64,000 nucleotides of DNA. Source: Marivibrio sp040218065. GTDB taxonomy: Bacteria; Pseudomonadota; Alphaproteobacteria; UBA8366; Aestuariispiraceae. The translations under genes were made by a program, and so were the position numbers. Location of the stretch: assembly GCF_040218065.1 (NCBI RefSeq), contig NZ_JAVJQE010000004.1, positions 1 through 64,000 of the forward strand, read 5' to 3'. This document shows, piece after piece, positions 52,260 to 63,418 of this stretch (position 1 is the first letter of the stretch; each line of letters begins with the position of its first letter). A model generated the notes under the pieces. That model worked only from the letters and a program-made list of their open reading frames with translations, was not told the DNA's origin and made no database searches.

Positions 52260-53942
52260 ATGGCCGCCGCCGACTATTTCGCCAAGCACAAAGAGACCCT
52301 GTCTACCGCATTGGAGACGATCGCGAGCCGCGGGTTCTGGTCGCCCTATCCGGAGCGCGCCTCGGGCTCGATCTACGGCGAGAGCGCGGCCGACGAGGGG
52401 GAGGTCGCCTTCAAGGCGCGGCTCGGCAAGCCGTTTGAATTGAGCGGTCATCCGGGCGACGGGTATCTCGAGACCGGCGAGACCTCGCCCTACGGCCTGG
52501 AGTTGGGCGTAACCTACCCGAAGCTCTCGGCCGCCGAGGCGATCGCGGCCGCCAAGAGCGGCATGAAGGCCTGGCGCGACGCCGGCGTCGAGGCGCGCGC
52601 CGGCGTCTGTCTCGAGGCGCTGGCCCGGATCAACGCGCGCAGCTTCGAGATGGCGCACGCCGTCATGCACACCACCGGCCAGGCCTTCCTGATGGCCTTC
52701 CAGGCCGGCGGCACGCACGCCCAGGATCGCGGGCTTGAGGCCGTCACCTACGCCTACCGCGAGATGACGTCTGTCCCGGCCGTCGCGCGCTGGGAGAAGC
52801 CGCAAGGCAAAAACCCGCCGCTGGTCATGGACAAGCATTTCAATGTCGCGCCCCGCGGCGTCGCCGCGATGATCGGGGTCTCCACCTTTCCGACCTGGAA
52901 CGGCTATCCCGGCCTGTTCGCGAGCCTCGTGACCGGCAATCCCGTCGTGGTGAAGCCGCACCCGATGACGGTGCTGCCGCTGGCGATTTCGGTCGAGATC
53001 GTGCGCGACGTGCTGGCCGAATGCGGCTTCGATCCGAACCTGGTTACGCTCCTGACCGACAGGCGCGACGCGCCGGTCGCAAAGGAGCTCTGCACCGATC
53101 CGGCGGTCGGGATCGTGGACTTCACCGGGTCCAACGCCTTCGGGGAATGGCTGGAGCGCAACTGTCCGCAGGCCCAGGTCTATACCGAGAAGGCCGGCGT
53201 CAACGCGCTCGTGATCGACGATTTCGCCGACGTGAAGGGGATGGCCCGCAACCTCTCCTTCACGCTGTCGCTCTATTCCGGACAGATGTGCACGACGCCG
53301 CAGAACATCTTCGTGCCCAAGGACGGGATCCAGGCCGGCGATCAGCGCCTGAGCTTCGACGAGGTCGCCGAGACGCTGGCCGGCGCGCTGGAAAAGTTCC
53401 TGTCCGACGACGAGCGCGCCTGGGGCGTCCTCGGCGCGATCCAGGCGCCGGAGACCGCCCAGCGCATCGAACAGGCCGCCCAGATGGGCGAGGTGGTCCT
53501 CGACAGCCGCGCCATCACCCATCAGGCTTGGCCCGACGCGCGCATCCGCACGCCGATCATGCTGAAGATCGACGGGTCGGAGCGCGACAAGTATGAAAGC
53601 GAGCTGTTCGGCCCGATCTCCTTCGTCGTCGCCTGCGAGGATATCGACGACGCGCTGGAGAAATGGCGCGAGACGGTCGCTCGCAAGGGCGCGATCACCG
53701 CCGGCGTCTATTCCGATCGGGCGGAGACGCTCAAGAAGGCCGAGGAGGTGGCGCAGGAGGTCGGCGTGGCGCTCAGCGTCAATCTGACGGGCGGGGTCTT
53801 CGTCAACCAGACCGCCGCCTTCTCCGACTTTCACGCGACCGGCGCGAACCCGGCCGCGAATGCGGCGCTGGTCGACAGCGCCTTCGTCGCCAACCGCTTC
53901 CGGATGGTGGAGATCCGCTATCCCGTCGCGGCGGAGGGATGA
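52260..53942 (+). CDS. paaN: Phenylacetic acid degradation protein PaaN (aldehyde dehydrogenase family)
   Basis: 560 residues from the ATG at 52260, with GGAAGGA 8 bases upstream (an in-frame ATG at 52242 is part of that site). ALDH motifs: GVSTFPTWNGYPGLFASLVT, VVKPHPMTVLPLA, TGSNAFGEWLERN, YTEKAGVN and the catalytic Cys in LYSGQMCTTPQNIF. It lacks the C-terminal MaoC hydratase domain of the bifunctional PaaZ, so it fits the PaaN branch. It probably oxidises a ring-opening semialdehyde, though the precise role is less certain. Confidence 0.88.
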   Translation: MAAADYFAKHKETLSTALETIASRGFWSPYPERASGSIYGESAADEGEVAFKARLGKPFELSGHPGDGYLETGETSPYGLELGVTYPKLSAAEAIAAAKSGMKAWRDAGVEARAGVCLEALARINARSFEMAHAVMHTTGQAFLMAFQAGGTHAQDRGLEAVTYAYREMTSVPAVARWEKPQGKNPPLVMDKHFNVAPRGVAAMIGVSTFPTWNGYPGLFASLVTGNPVVVKPHPMTVLPLAISVEIVRDVLAECGFDPNLVTLLTDRRDAPVAKELCTDPAVGIVDFTGSNAFGEWLERNCPQAQVYTEKAGVNALVIDDFADVKGMARNLSFTLSLYSGQMCTTPQNIFVPKDGIQAGDQRLSFDEVAETLAGALEKFLSDDERAWGVLGAIQAPETAQRIEQAAQMGEVVLDSRAITHQAWPDARIRTPIMLKIDGSERDKYESELFGPISFVVACEDIDDALEKWRETVARKGAITAGVYSDRAETLKKAEEVAQEVGVALSVNLTGGVFVNQTAAFSDFHATGANPAANAALVDSAFVANRFRMVEIRYPVAAEG

Positions 53943-53944
53943 GC

Positions 53945-54565
53945 ATGGCCGAGTCGCCCCGCCCCAAGGTCTACGCCATCGACGGCGTCATCCCGGTCAT
54001 TCACCCCAGCGCCTTCGTCCACCCGACGGCCGTGCTGATCGGCGACGCCATCGTCGGGCCGGAGTGCTATGTGGGTCCCAACGCCTCGATGCGCGGCGAC
54101 TTCGGCCGCGTGGTGATGAAGCGCGGCGCCAATTTGCAGGATAACTGCACCATGCACGCCTTCCCCGGTATGGACTGCGTGATCGAAGAAGACGGCCACA
54201 TCGGCCACGGCGCGATCCTGCACGGCTGCACGGTGGGGAAGGACGCGCTGGTCGGCATGAACTCGGTCGTGATGGACGGCGCGGTGTTGGGGGAAAGCTC
54301 GATGGTCGCCGCGATGGCGTTCGTGAAGGCGGGGTTCGAACTGCCGGCCCGCATGCTGTGCGCCGGCACGCCGGCCAAGATCCTGCGCGAGCTCTCCCGG
54401 GAGGAGATCGACTGGAAGCGCGAAGGCACCGCCGACTATCAGCGCCTCGCCGTGCGCTCCGCCAAGACGATGGCGCTGGTCGACCCGCTCGAGGAGGAAG
54501 AGCCCGACCGCCCCCAGGTCGACGCCGGCGACAGCGTGCCGCTGTTCAAGAAGAAGCAGGGATAG
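53945..54565 (+). CDS. paaY: PaaY-type hexapeptide-repeat thioesterase
   Basis: 206 residues. I chose the ATG at 53945 (MAESPRPK), as GGAGGG sits about 6 bases upstream; an in-frame ATG at 53939 overlaps the paaN stop with no spacing. The left-handed beta-helix has hexapeptides (IHPSAFVHPTAVLIGDAIVG, VGPNASMRGDFGRVV) and gamma-carbonic-anhydrase-like His in HAFPG, HIGHGAILHGC. PaaY removes CoA from dead-end phenylacetate intermediates. It is coupled to paaN. Confidence 0.9.
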   Translation: MAESPRPKVYAIDGVIPVIHPSAFVHPTAVLIGDAIVGPECYVGPNASMRGDFGRVVMKRGANLQDNCTMHAFPGMDCVIEEDGHIGHGAILHGCTVGKDALVGMNSVVMDGAVLGESSMVAAMAFVKAGFELPARMLCAGTPAKILRELSREEIDWKREGTADYQRLAVRSAKTMALVDPLEEEEPDRPQVDAGDSVPLFKKKQG

Positions 54566-54570
54566 GCCGC

Positions 54571-54780
54571 GCAAGCGCCCGCGCGGGCCGCAAGGAGGCC
54601 CCCGCTTTTGCGGGGGCGCCCGGGAAAGCAAGCCGTCCCGCCTCCCGTCGCCGGCGCGGCGCGTAGGCCCTGGTTGTCTTCTTGCGAGAGACCCGCGTCC
54701 CCGCGAAAGCGGGGACCTTTCTCGATCCGCGCAGACGCCCGCGCGGGCCGCACGGAGGCCCCCGCTTTTGCGGGGGCGCC
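54571..54780. repeat. 50-bp direct repeat with strong hairpins between paaY and purC
   Basis: Copy 1 is 54571-54620 and copy 2 is 54731-54780, differing at three positions. Each ends in the hairpin GCCCCCGC-TTTT-GCGGGGGC. A third hairpin, GTCCCCGC-GAAA-GCGGGGAC, lies near 54,700. They lie between convergent genes and may act as bidirectional terminators. Confidence 0.85.
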
Positions 54781-54794
54781 GTTAGGCCGGCGCC

Positions 54795-55574
54795 TCACCC
54801 CTTCTCGCCGTCCTCTTCCTCGCGGGCGATGGTTTCCAGCGTCGCCCCTTCGGGCAGGATGCCGAGGCGCCGGGCCACTTCCTGGTAGGCTTCCTCGACT
54901 TGGCCCAGGTCGCGGCGGAAGCGGTCCTTGTCCATCTTCTCGCCGGTGGCGAGGTCCCAGAGGCGGCAGTTGTCGGGGCTGATTTCGTCGGCGAGCACGA
55001 CCCGCACGTCGCCGTTCTCGTCGTAGATGCGGCCGTACTCCAACTTGAAGTCTATCAGCTTGATCCCGATGCCCATGAAGACGCCGGTCAGGAAATCGTT
55101 GATGCGCAGGGTCATCGCCAGGAAATCATCGATGTCCTGCGGGCTCGCCCAGCCGAAGGCGGTGATATGCTCTTCGCAGACCATCGGGTCGCCGAGCTCG
55201 TCGTTCTTGTAATAATACTCGACGATCGAGCGCGGCAGCTGCGTGCCTTCCGGCACGCCGAGACGCTGGCTCATCGAGCCGGCGGCGACGTTGCGCACCA
55301 CCACCTCGACCGGGATCACCTCGACCTCGCGGATCAACTGTTCGCGCATGTTGAGGCGGCGGATGAAATGGGTCGGGATGCCGATGTCGTGCAGCTTCAG
55401 CATCAGGAATTCGCTGATGCGGTTGTTCAGCACGCCCTTGCCCGTGATCGTCCCGCGCTTCTGATTGTTGAAGGCGGTGGCGTCGTCCTTGAAATGGGCG
55501 ACGAGGGTGCCCGGCTCCGGTCCTTCGAACAGGACTTTGGCCTTGCCCTCGTAAATCTGTCGGCGTCGCGCCAT
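54795..55574 (-). CDS. purC: SAICAR synthetase
   Basis: 259 residues; the ATG has GGAG upstream. Motifs include YEGKAKVLFEG, DDATAFNNQKRGTITGKG, VVVRNVAAGSMSQRLGV and LIDFKLEYGR, then DEISPDNCRLWD. It joins aspartate to CAIR in purine synthesis. The purL gene lies further right on the same strand but is not in one operon. Confidence 0.96.
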   Translation of the reverse strand: MARRRQIYEGKAKVLFEGPEPGTLVAHFKDDATAFNNQKRGTITGKGVLNNRISEFLMLKLHDIGIPTHFIRRLNMREQLIREVEVIPVEVVVRNVAAGSMSQRLGVPEGTQLPRSIVEYYYKNDELGDPMVCEEHITAFGWASPQDIDDFLAMTLRINDFLTGVFMGIGIKLIDFKLEYGRIYDENGDVRVVLADEISPDNCRLWDLATGEKMDKDRFRRDLGQVEEAYQEVARRLGILPEGATLETIAREEEDGEKG

Positions 55575-55685
55575 GGCGGCTGGCTCCAGCTTGCTGTGGG
55601 TGCGCGGAATGCGCGCTCCCGGCTATAGCAATCGCGGGCGCTCGGCACAATTGCGCAGACGGCGGGGACGGGGTATCTGCAGGCC

Positions 55686-56225
55686 ATGATGTCGAATTCA
55701 ACCGCCGCCGCGACGCCTGAGCCTTTGCGGGACGCAGACCCGCGCCTGTTGCGGTTTCTCGCCGCTTGGCGGGCGGCGCGCGCCGGCGCGCCGATGCCGA
55801 GACGGCGCGCCTTCGATCCGATGACGGCGCCGGATTTGTTGCCTTGGATATGGCTGTGCGCCTACGACCCCGCTGCGGACGACTTCGTCTATCGCCTGGC
55901 GGGCGAGGAGGTGAACGCCGCCTGGGGGCGCAGCCTGCGCGGGGCGGCGCTGCGCGATCTGCTCGGACCGGAGGATCATCCGACGGTGCGGCGCCGTTGG
56001 GCGGAGATCCTGGAGGGGCCGAACCTGCATTACGGCCTGACGCGCGAACGGCTGTCGGCCCTGGAAACGCAATCCGCCGAACGGCTGCTGGCGCCGCTGG
56101 CGGACGACGCGGGGCTGCCGGCCTATATCCTGGGCGTCAGCCTCTACCGGGTCGCCGCGTCGGATCCGGGCCGACCGCCGCTGACGGCGGAGGATTATGT
56201 CCGCCTGCCGGTCGCGGCGTTGTAA
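55686..56225 (+). CDS. PAS-domain protein (PAS_5 family)
   Basis: 179 residues. DPRLLRFLAAWRAARAGAP (about 18-36), LLPWIWLCAYDPAADDFVYR and GEEVNAAWGRSLRG match the alphaproteobacterial PAS_5 family. No output domain is attached. The sensed signal and partner are unknown. Two near ATGs (55686 and 55689) are possible. It diverges from purC. Confidence 0.8.
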   Translation: MMSNSTAAATPEPLRDADPRLLRFLAAWRAARAGAPMPRRRAFDPMTAPDLLPWIWLCAYDPAADDFVYRLAGEEVNAAWGRSLRGAALRDLLGPEDHPTVRRRWAEILEGPNLHYGLTRERLSALETQSAERLLAPLADDAGLPAYILGVSLYRVAASDPGRPPLTAEDYVRLPVAAL

Positions 56226-56341
56226 CCCGCGGCCTCTATTGTTGAACCGGCGCCCCCCGGGCGCTATGTATCGGGGGCTTTTTCAAGGACCGGCGGCGCG
56301 GGCGAGGCTCGCGCGGCCCGCATCAGGGGGTTCGAGAGACC

Positions 56342-56662
56342 ATGAGCACCTTCGACGAGCGCGAAAAGGGCTTCGAGGCGAAGTTCAGCCGCGATCAGGA
56401 GCATGATTTCCGCGCCATCGCGCGCCGTAACAAGCTGCTCGGGCTCTGGGCGGCGGAGCAGATGGGGATGAGCGGCGACGAGGCCGCCTCCTACGCTCTG
56501 GAGGTGGTGGACGCCGACTTCCAGCGCCCCGGCGACGACGACGTCTTCGAAAAGGTGCACGGCGACCTCAACGCCAAGGGGATCGAGGCCTCCGAGCATT
56601 TGGTGCGCAAGCGCATGGAAGAGCTCCTCCAGGAAGCCGCAAAGCAGATCGACAGCGAGTGA
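56342..56662 (+). CDS. DUF1476 protein (F1-ATPase zeta-type inhibitor)
   Basis: 106 residues, full family length. Start MSTFDEREKGFEAKFSRDQE, then RRNKLLGLWAAEQMG and the C-terminal helices are characteristic of DUF1476. In Paracoccus this is the zeta subunit that inhibits F1-ATPase; that function is inferred here by family. Confidence 0.9.
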   Translation: MSTFDEREKGFEAKFSRDQEHDFRAIARRNKLLGLWAAEQMGMSGDEAASYALEVVDADFQRPGDDDVFEKVHGDLNAKGIEASEHLVRKRMEELLQEAAKQIDSE

Positions 56663-56694
56663 TCGCGTTGATCGCCGCGGCCTGAGGCGCCCCC

Positions 56695-57168
56695 TTGTCG
56701 ATCGACCTCACGCCGAACCGTCTCCCTTGGCCGCCGATGATCTTCGTCGCGCTGGCGTTCGGCGCGGCGGCCTTGGAGCGGGCGGTTCCGCTTTCTTATG
56801 AGGGGCCGGTCGCGCTTGTCTGGCTCGGCTGGGCGGTGGGGGCGGCGGCGTTCGCGCTGATCGCCTGGTCGGCGATCACGATGAGCCGGGCCTCGACCAA
56901 CATCCTGCCGCACCGCGCGGCGGATTCGCTGGTCACCGCGGGGCCCTTCGCGCTCAGCCGCAATCCGATCTATCTGGGCACGACCGCGCTGCTTCTCGCC
57001 GCCGCCTTGGTGCGCCAGGAGCCGTGGTTCCTCGCCGCCGCGGCGCTCGACGCCCTACTGGTGACCCAGCTCGCCATAAAACGCGAGGAGGCGCACCTGG
57101 CGGCCAGGTTCGGCGCGGCGTGGGACGCCTATCGCGCCCGCACCGGGCGCTGGATCGGGCCGGTGTAA
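56695..57168 (+). CDS. Small membrane methyltransferase (isoprenylcysteine methyltransferase/PEMT-like)
   Basis: 157 residues, apparently starting with TTG at 56695 (GAGG about 10 bases upstream). Hydrophobic segments lie at about 16-30, 40-65 and 95-125. LVTAGPFALSRNPIYLGTT (about 82-100) is the SAM-binding NPIY motif of the family, followed by EEAHLAARFGAAWDAYRART. The substrate is unknown. Its last bases belong to the tandem repeat that follows. Confidence 0.8.
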   Translation: MSIDLTPNRLPWPPMIFVALAFGAAALERAVPLSYEGPVALVWLGWAVGAAAFALIAWSAITMSRASTNILPHRAADSLVTAGPFALSRNPIYLGTTALLLAAALVRQEPWFLAAAALDALLVTQLAIKREEAHLAARFGAAWDAYRARTGRWIGPV

Positions 57169-57505
57169 GGGGACGCTTATCGCGCGTGCTAAGGGCGTCC
57201 CCGCGAAAGCGGGGACCTTTCACAGCGCGCCCCGGCGCCGGCGCAATGCGCCTGAGACCCCCGCTTTCGCGGGGGCGCCCGAGCCTCTCACATCGCGCAA
57301 ACGCGAAACGGCCCGGACGCATGGCCCGGGCCGGTGTGAGGGGACGCTTATCGCGTATGCTAAGGGCGTCCCCGCGAAAGCGGGGACCTTTCACAGCGCG
57401 CCCCGGCGCCGGCGCAATGCGCCTGAGACCCCCGCTTTCGCGGGGGCGCCCGAGCCTCTCACGTCGCGCAAACGCAAAACGGCCCGGACGCATGGCCCGG
57501 GCCGT
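57163..57505. repeat. 171-bp tandem duplication with GC-rich hairpins
   Basis: Two copies with a period of 171 bases (for example GGACGCTTAT at 57171 and 57342). Each holds GTCCCCGC-GAAA-GCGGGGAC, ACCCCCGC-TTTC-GCGGGGG-type and CCCGGACGCATGGCCCGGG hairpins. The first copy begins inside the stop region of the methyltransferase gene. The same hairpins occur near 54,700, so this is a dispersed repeat family. It probably ends transcription between convergent genes. Confidence 0.88.
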
Positions 57506-57527
57506 CTCAAACCGTCTGTGACGGGCG

Positions 57528-57866
57528 TTACGCCTGGATCTGAACGTCGACGCCCTTGGTCTGGAGCATCTCCATCAGCTCGCCGGTCTCGAACATCTCG
57601 CGGATGATGTCGCAGCCGCCGACGAATTCGCCCTTCACGTAGAGCTGGGGAATGGTCGGCCAGCTGGAGAAATCCTTGATCCCCTGGCGGACCTGATCGT
57701 CTTCCAGCACGTTGATCCCCTTGAAGGGGACGTTCAGGTGGTTCAACACCTGCACGACGGCGGCGGAGAAGCCGCACTGCGGAAAGACGGGCGTGCCCTT
57801 CATGAACAGCACGACGTCGCTGGCGTCGACGTCGTTCTGGATGCGCTCGCGGACCTGATCGTCCAT
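57528..57866 (-). CDS. grxD: Monothiol glutaredoxin Grx4 type
   Basis: 112 residues. The active site is CGFS in KGTPVFPQCGFSAAVVQVL (about 23-41), followed by WPTIPQLYVKGEFVGGCDII with the glutathione-binding region. It carries iron-sulfur clusters, usually with BolA. The bolA gene lies just to its right (106-base gap), matching that partnership. Confidence 0.95.
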   Translation of the reverse strand: MDDQVRERIQNDVDASDVVLFMKGTPVFPQCGFSAAVVQVLNHLNVPFKGINVLEDDQVRQGIKDFSSWPTIPQLYVKGEFVGGCDIIREMFETGELMEMLQTKGVDVQIQA

Positions 57867-57972
57867 GGTCTCAACTCCTATCCCATTACGATCGGCGGGC
57901 TGCGCCGCCGTCGGTTTTGTCGATTGGGGCGACTTTAACAGAGCGCCGCGCCGCCGTCAGTCCCTTGGCGCG

Positions 57973-58209
57973 TCACTCCTCGGGGACGGCCGTCTGCAAG
58001 GCCAGCGCATGCAGTTCGCCGCCCATGCGGCCCTGCAGCGCCTGATAGACCATTTGATGCTGCTGCACCCGGCTCTTTCCCTTGAACTCGGCCGATTTGA
58101 CATAGGCCGCATAGTGATCGCCGTCGCCGCGCAAGTCGTTGATCACGACCTCGGCGTCGGGCATCGCCTCCTTGATGAAGCGCTCAATCTCGCTCGAACT
58201 CATCGGCAT
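57973..58209 (-). CDS. bolA: BolA-family protein
   Basis: 78 residues from the ATG at 58209, with GGGAGAG upstream. The core has IERFIKEAMPDAEVVINDL, HYAAYVKSAEFKGKSRVQQH (conserved His) and MVYQALQGRMG. It partners the CGFS glutaredoxin in iron-sulfur transfer. It lies between purL (32-base gap) and grxD. Confidence 0.92.
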   Translation of the reverse strand: MPMSSSEIERFIKEAMPDAEVVINDLRGDGDHYAAYVKSAEFKGKSRVQQHQMVYQALQGRMGGELHALALQTAVPEE

Positions 58210-58241
58210 AAAACCGCTCTCCCTCCCGGTGCAGGCGGCCC

Positions 58242-60518
<2,277 letters not shown>

Positions 60519-60673
60519 GGGCGGGTTATCCATCCTGCAAAGGCGGCGGAAAATCGCGGCTGTCCTACTCCGACTCGACGCTGAGGTCAAAACCTCCCGG
60601 CGCGCTGAAAATCCGCTGCGCAGGCGAACGCCTTTCACGGTTTGTTAAAGGCTGCTGATGTACTGGTCTCCCC

Positions 60674-61003
60674 ATGACGCAACAGGCTCGCCCGCATCGC
60701 CTTAAGGTTCTGACCGCTCTGATCGGCGTGTCGGTCGTCGCGCTCGTCGCGCCGCCGCTTGCGGCGTCCGCGGGCGTCGGGCCGGAGGATCGCCGCGCGG
60801 TTCTGGTCTATTCGCCGTTCGCGCCCGAGGACGCCGGGTGGCGCGCGACGCTGGCGGCGGGCGGGCGGCCGATTGCGGCGCGGTTTGGCGGACGGCTGGT
60901 GCTGGCGGCCTACGGGTCGCCGGACGCGCGGTCCCGCTTTCGCGAGAGCGGCGCTCTCCTTCTGTTGGATGCGGCGTTGCTGGAGAGATGCGGGGCCTTC
61001 TAG
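60674..61003 (+). CDS. Small putative exported or membrane-anchored protein
   Basis: 109 residues. An N-terminal basic stretch and hydrophobic segment (about 12-32, LTALIGVSVVALVAPPLA) predict a signal peptide with a possible cleavage after ASA. The rest (AVLVYSPFAPEDAGWRATLA, GGRLVLAAYGSPDARSRF) has no recognised domain. It is divergent from purL and precedes the chemoreceptor gene. Real coding is likely but unconfirmed. Confidence 0.55.
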   Translation: MTQQARPHRLKVLTALIGVSVVALVAPPLAASAGVGPEDRRAVLVYSPFAPEDAGWRATLAAGGRPIAARFGGRLVLAAYGSPDARSRFRESGALLLLDAALLERCGAF

Positions 61004-61088
61004 CCGGGGCGCCGATGTGACGATTCTTGGGACGGGCGGACGTCGGACCGGCCAACGAGCCGGTTGCGACAATCAGGAGAGCAAAAGG

Positions 61089-62573
61089 ATGGAGAATATT
61101 CGCGCGCTGCAGCGCAAATCCGAGGCGTTTCTGCGCCTCTTCCTGTTGGCGCACGTTCCGGCGACGGCGTTGTTCTGCTGGGCGATGGGCGTCGGCGTCA
61201 TGACGCCCACGATCAGCGCCGGCGCGGTCGCGCTCGCCGGGGCCGGCGCGAGTTTCGCGCTTAAGGAGACCGCCGCCGGCCGCATCGCGCTGGGCGTCGC
61301 GCTGATGGGGTTGATCGCGACCCTGGTCTACGCGCTTTCCGGCCATCCCTGGCAGATCGACCTGCATATGTATTTCTTCGCCGGGCTGGCGATTCTGGCC
61401 GCATTGATCGACTGGCGGGTGATCGTGGCCGCGACGGTCGCGGTCGCCGTCCATCATCTGGGGCTGAACTTCATCCTACCGGCCGCGATCTTTCCGGAGG
61501 GGGCGGACTTCTTCCGGGTCGTGCTGCATGCGGTGATCGTGGTGTGCGAGGCGGGCGTGCTGATCTGGCTTCTGGCCACTGTCGTCGCGGCGGCTCAGCG
61601 GTCCGACGACGCCTCCGCCGAAGCGCAGGCCGCCCAGGCTGCGCGTGAGGCGGAAGAGCGCACACGCATCGCCGCCGAGGCGCAGACGCGCGAAGAGACC
61701 GCGCGTCACGCCGAAGCGGCGCGCAAGGCGGCGCTCGCCGACCTCGCGCGGACCTTCGAGGAGAGCGTCGGGCGCGTTGTCGCGGGCGTCGCCGAGTCCG
61801 CGGCGGAGCTAGAGAAGACCGCGGCGGTCCTGGCCGAGGCGACGGACAGCGCGACGCGCTCCTCCGTCGACGTCTCGGGCGGGGTCGACGAGGCGGCTCA
61901 GTCGATCGCGGCTGTCGCGAGCGCGACCGAAGAGCTCGCGGCCGCGATCGACGAGATCAGCGCGCAGGTCCAGGACAGCAATGCGATGGCCCGCAGCGCC
62001 GCCGACGAGAGCGCCGGCGCCGGCAAGACCGTCGAAGGGGTCGCGTCCGCCGCCGCCGAAATCGAAACGGTCCTGAACCTGATCAACGACATCGCAGAGC
62101 AGACCAATCTGCTCGCGCTCAATGCGACCATCGAAGCCGCGCGGGCCGGCGAGGCGGGCAAGGGCTTCGCCGTCGTCGCCAACGAAGTGAAAAGCCTGGC
62201 CGAACAGACCGGCAAGGCGACCGAGGAGACGTCGGAAAAAATCAAGGCGATGCAGGCCCGCTCGCAGAAGGCGGTCGATGCGATGCGCAACATCGCCGGC
62301 ACGATCGGCCGGCTGAACGAAATCGCGGGCAGCATCTCAGCCGCGGTGGAGCAGCAGTCGGCGGCGACGCGCGAGATCTCCTCCAACGTCTCGCGTACGG
62401 AGCGGAGCACGACGGCCGCGGCCGGCTCGATGCAGGCCGTCCGTTCCGGCGCGGAAGAGGCGGGCCGGGTCTCGGATACGGTGCGCGCCGCCGCCGACTC
62501 GCTGTCTCAGCGCACGAAGAGCCTGACCGACGAGGTCGCCCGCTTCGTCGCCAGCGTCCGCGCGGACGGCTGA
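61089..62573 (+). CDS. Methyl-accepting chemotaxis protein with multi-helix membrane N-terminus
   Basis: 494 residues from the ATG at 61089, close to AAAAGG. The N-terminal 170 residues form about five or six membrane helices, with a motif HPWQIDLHMYFFAGLA (86-101) and a HH pair (122-123). There is no periplasmic ligand domain and no clear HAMP domain; an Ala/Glu/Arg-rich linker (170-220) leads to the signalling hairpin with NLINDIAEQTNLLALNATIE, AARAGEAGKGFAVVA and NEVKSLAEQT. The signal is unknown; several membrane histidines could bind metal or haem (inference). A hairpin lies downstream. Confidence 0.92.
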   Translation: MENIRALQRKSEAFLRLFLLAHVPATALFCWAMGVGVMTPTISAGAVALAGAGASFALKETAAGRIALGVALMGLIATLVYALSGHPWQIDLHMYFFAGLAILAALIDWRVIVAATVAVAVHHLGLNFILPAAIFPEGADFFRVVLHAVIVVCEAGVLIWLLATVVAAAQRSDDASAEAQAAQAAREAEERTRIAAEAQTREETARHAEAARKAALADLARTFEESVGRVVAGVAESAAELEKTAAVLAEATDSATRSSVDVSGGVDEAAQSIAAVASATEELAAAIDEISAQVQDSNAMARSAADESAGAGKTVEGVASAAAEIETVLNLINDIAEQTNLLALNATIEAARAGEAGKGFAVVANEVKSLAEQTGKATEETSEKIKAMQARSQKAVDAMRNIAGTIGRLNEIAGSISAAVEQQSAATREISSNVSRTERSTTAAAGSMQAVRSGAEEAGRVSDTVRAAADSLSQRTKSLTDEVARFVASVRADG

Positions 62574-62621
62574 GGGGCGTCGCTTGGCCTAGAGCCTCCG
62601 CGCCCTTAGAACAGGCGACGT

Positions 62622-62654
62622 GATCCCGGGCGGCCGCTAAGTCGACCCGGGATC
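62622..62654. terminator. Hairpin downstream of the chemoreceptor gene
   Basis: GATCCCGGG (62622-62630) and CCCGGGATC (62646-62654) form a perfect 9-bp stem with a 15-base loop. There is no T-run after it, so termination is only possible. The rest of the 62574-62848 gap shows no gene. Confidence 0.45.
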
Positions 62655-62848
62655 GCGCGCGCCGCCGTTTGGGAAAATCCGCCTTCTTCGCTGGTTCGGG
62701 CTCGACCCGGGCCAACCGGTGTTTAGCGACGCTCTGGCTTCGGTTGTCCCGGCTCTTGCGGTCGGGACGACGGGATCCGCGGGTCGATAAGGCATAGCCT
62801 CGCATTCGATGACAGGCGGGAGGCCATGCCTGAGACCCGCGCGCGTCC

Positions 62849-63250
62849 TCACACCAGCCGCAATGACTGCGCCAGCAGGATCACCCCGCCTAGCGCGACC
62901 ACGCCCCAGGCGGTTCCCATGCCGACGGCCCGCATCGCCGACGGCCCGGTGGTGCGCGAGAGCGCCTGCGCGTGGGCGATGCGCCCGATGATGAGCGGCG
63001 CGCCTAAGAGGTGCGTCCACATGCCGAGGCCGTTCGCCTCCGCAAGCGCCATGATCACAAGCGCGAGGGGCACATTTTCGCAGAAATTCCCGTGGACGCG
63101 CACGGCCGCCGCCAGCTTGGGGTCGCCGCCGTCGCCGATGCCCGCCTTGGCCTTATAGCGCAATGGCGGAATGCGCACCGCTAGGATCACGAACAGCAGG
63201 GCCGACAGGCCGGCGTAGAGCGCGGTGACGGGGAAGGGCAGGGCGTCCAT
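62849..63250 (-). CDS. MAPEG-family membrane protein
   Basis: 133 residues from the ATG at 63250 (MDALPFPVTALYAGL). Four membrane helices are predicted (about 7-25, 60-75, 80-95 and 110-130). The motif RVHGNFCENVPLALVIMALA (about 51-70) is the MAPEG glutathione-site signature with N-x-x-E-N-x-P. RIAHAQALSR follows. Members include glutathione transferases; the substrate is unknown. It is divergent from paaA. Confidence 0.88.
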   Translation of the reverse strand: MDALPFPVTALYAGLSALLFVILAVRIPPLRYKAKAGIGDGGDPKLAAAVRVHGNFCENVPLALVIMALAEANGLGMWTHLLGAPLIIGRIAHAQALSRTTGPSAMRAVGMGTAWGVVALGGVILLAQSLRLV

Positions 63251-63343
63251 CGGTTGAAATCCTCCTCTCGCAGCGGGGCGCGTGCGTGTCAGTCTAGCGG
63301 AGTCGCGAGGCGACGGAAGGCCCCGCAACGGGGACGCCAAACG

Positions 63344-63383
63344 TGATACACTTTCGTTGCATATCATCGAAAAATATGTATCA
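63344..63383. promoter_or_regulatory. Inverted repeat upstream of paaA (likely PaaX operator)
   Basis: TGATAC (63344-63349), N28, GTATCA (63378-63383). The spacing equals that of the repeat between paaG and paaN, and the 11-base half-site AACGTGATACA is identical. It lies 36 bases upstream of the paaA ATG. Confidence 0.7.
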
Positions 63384-63418
63384 TGAATGCGCAGGTCAGA
63401 TGATGGAGGACCGTGACC

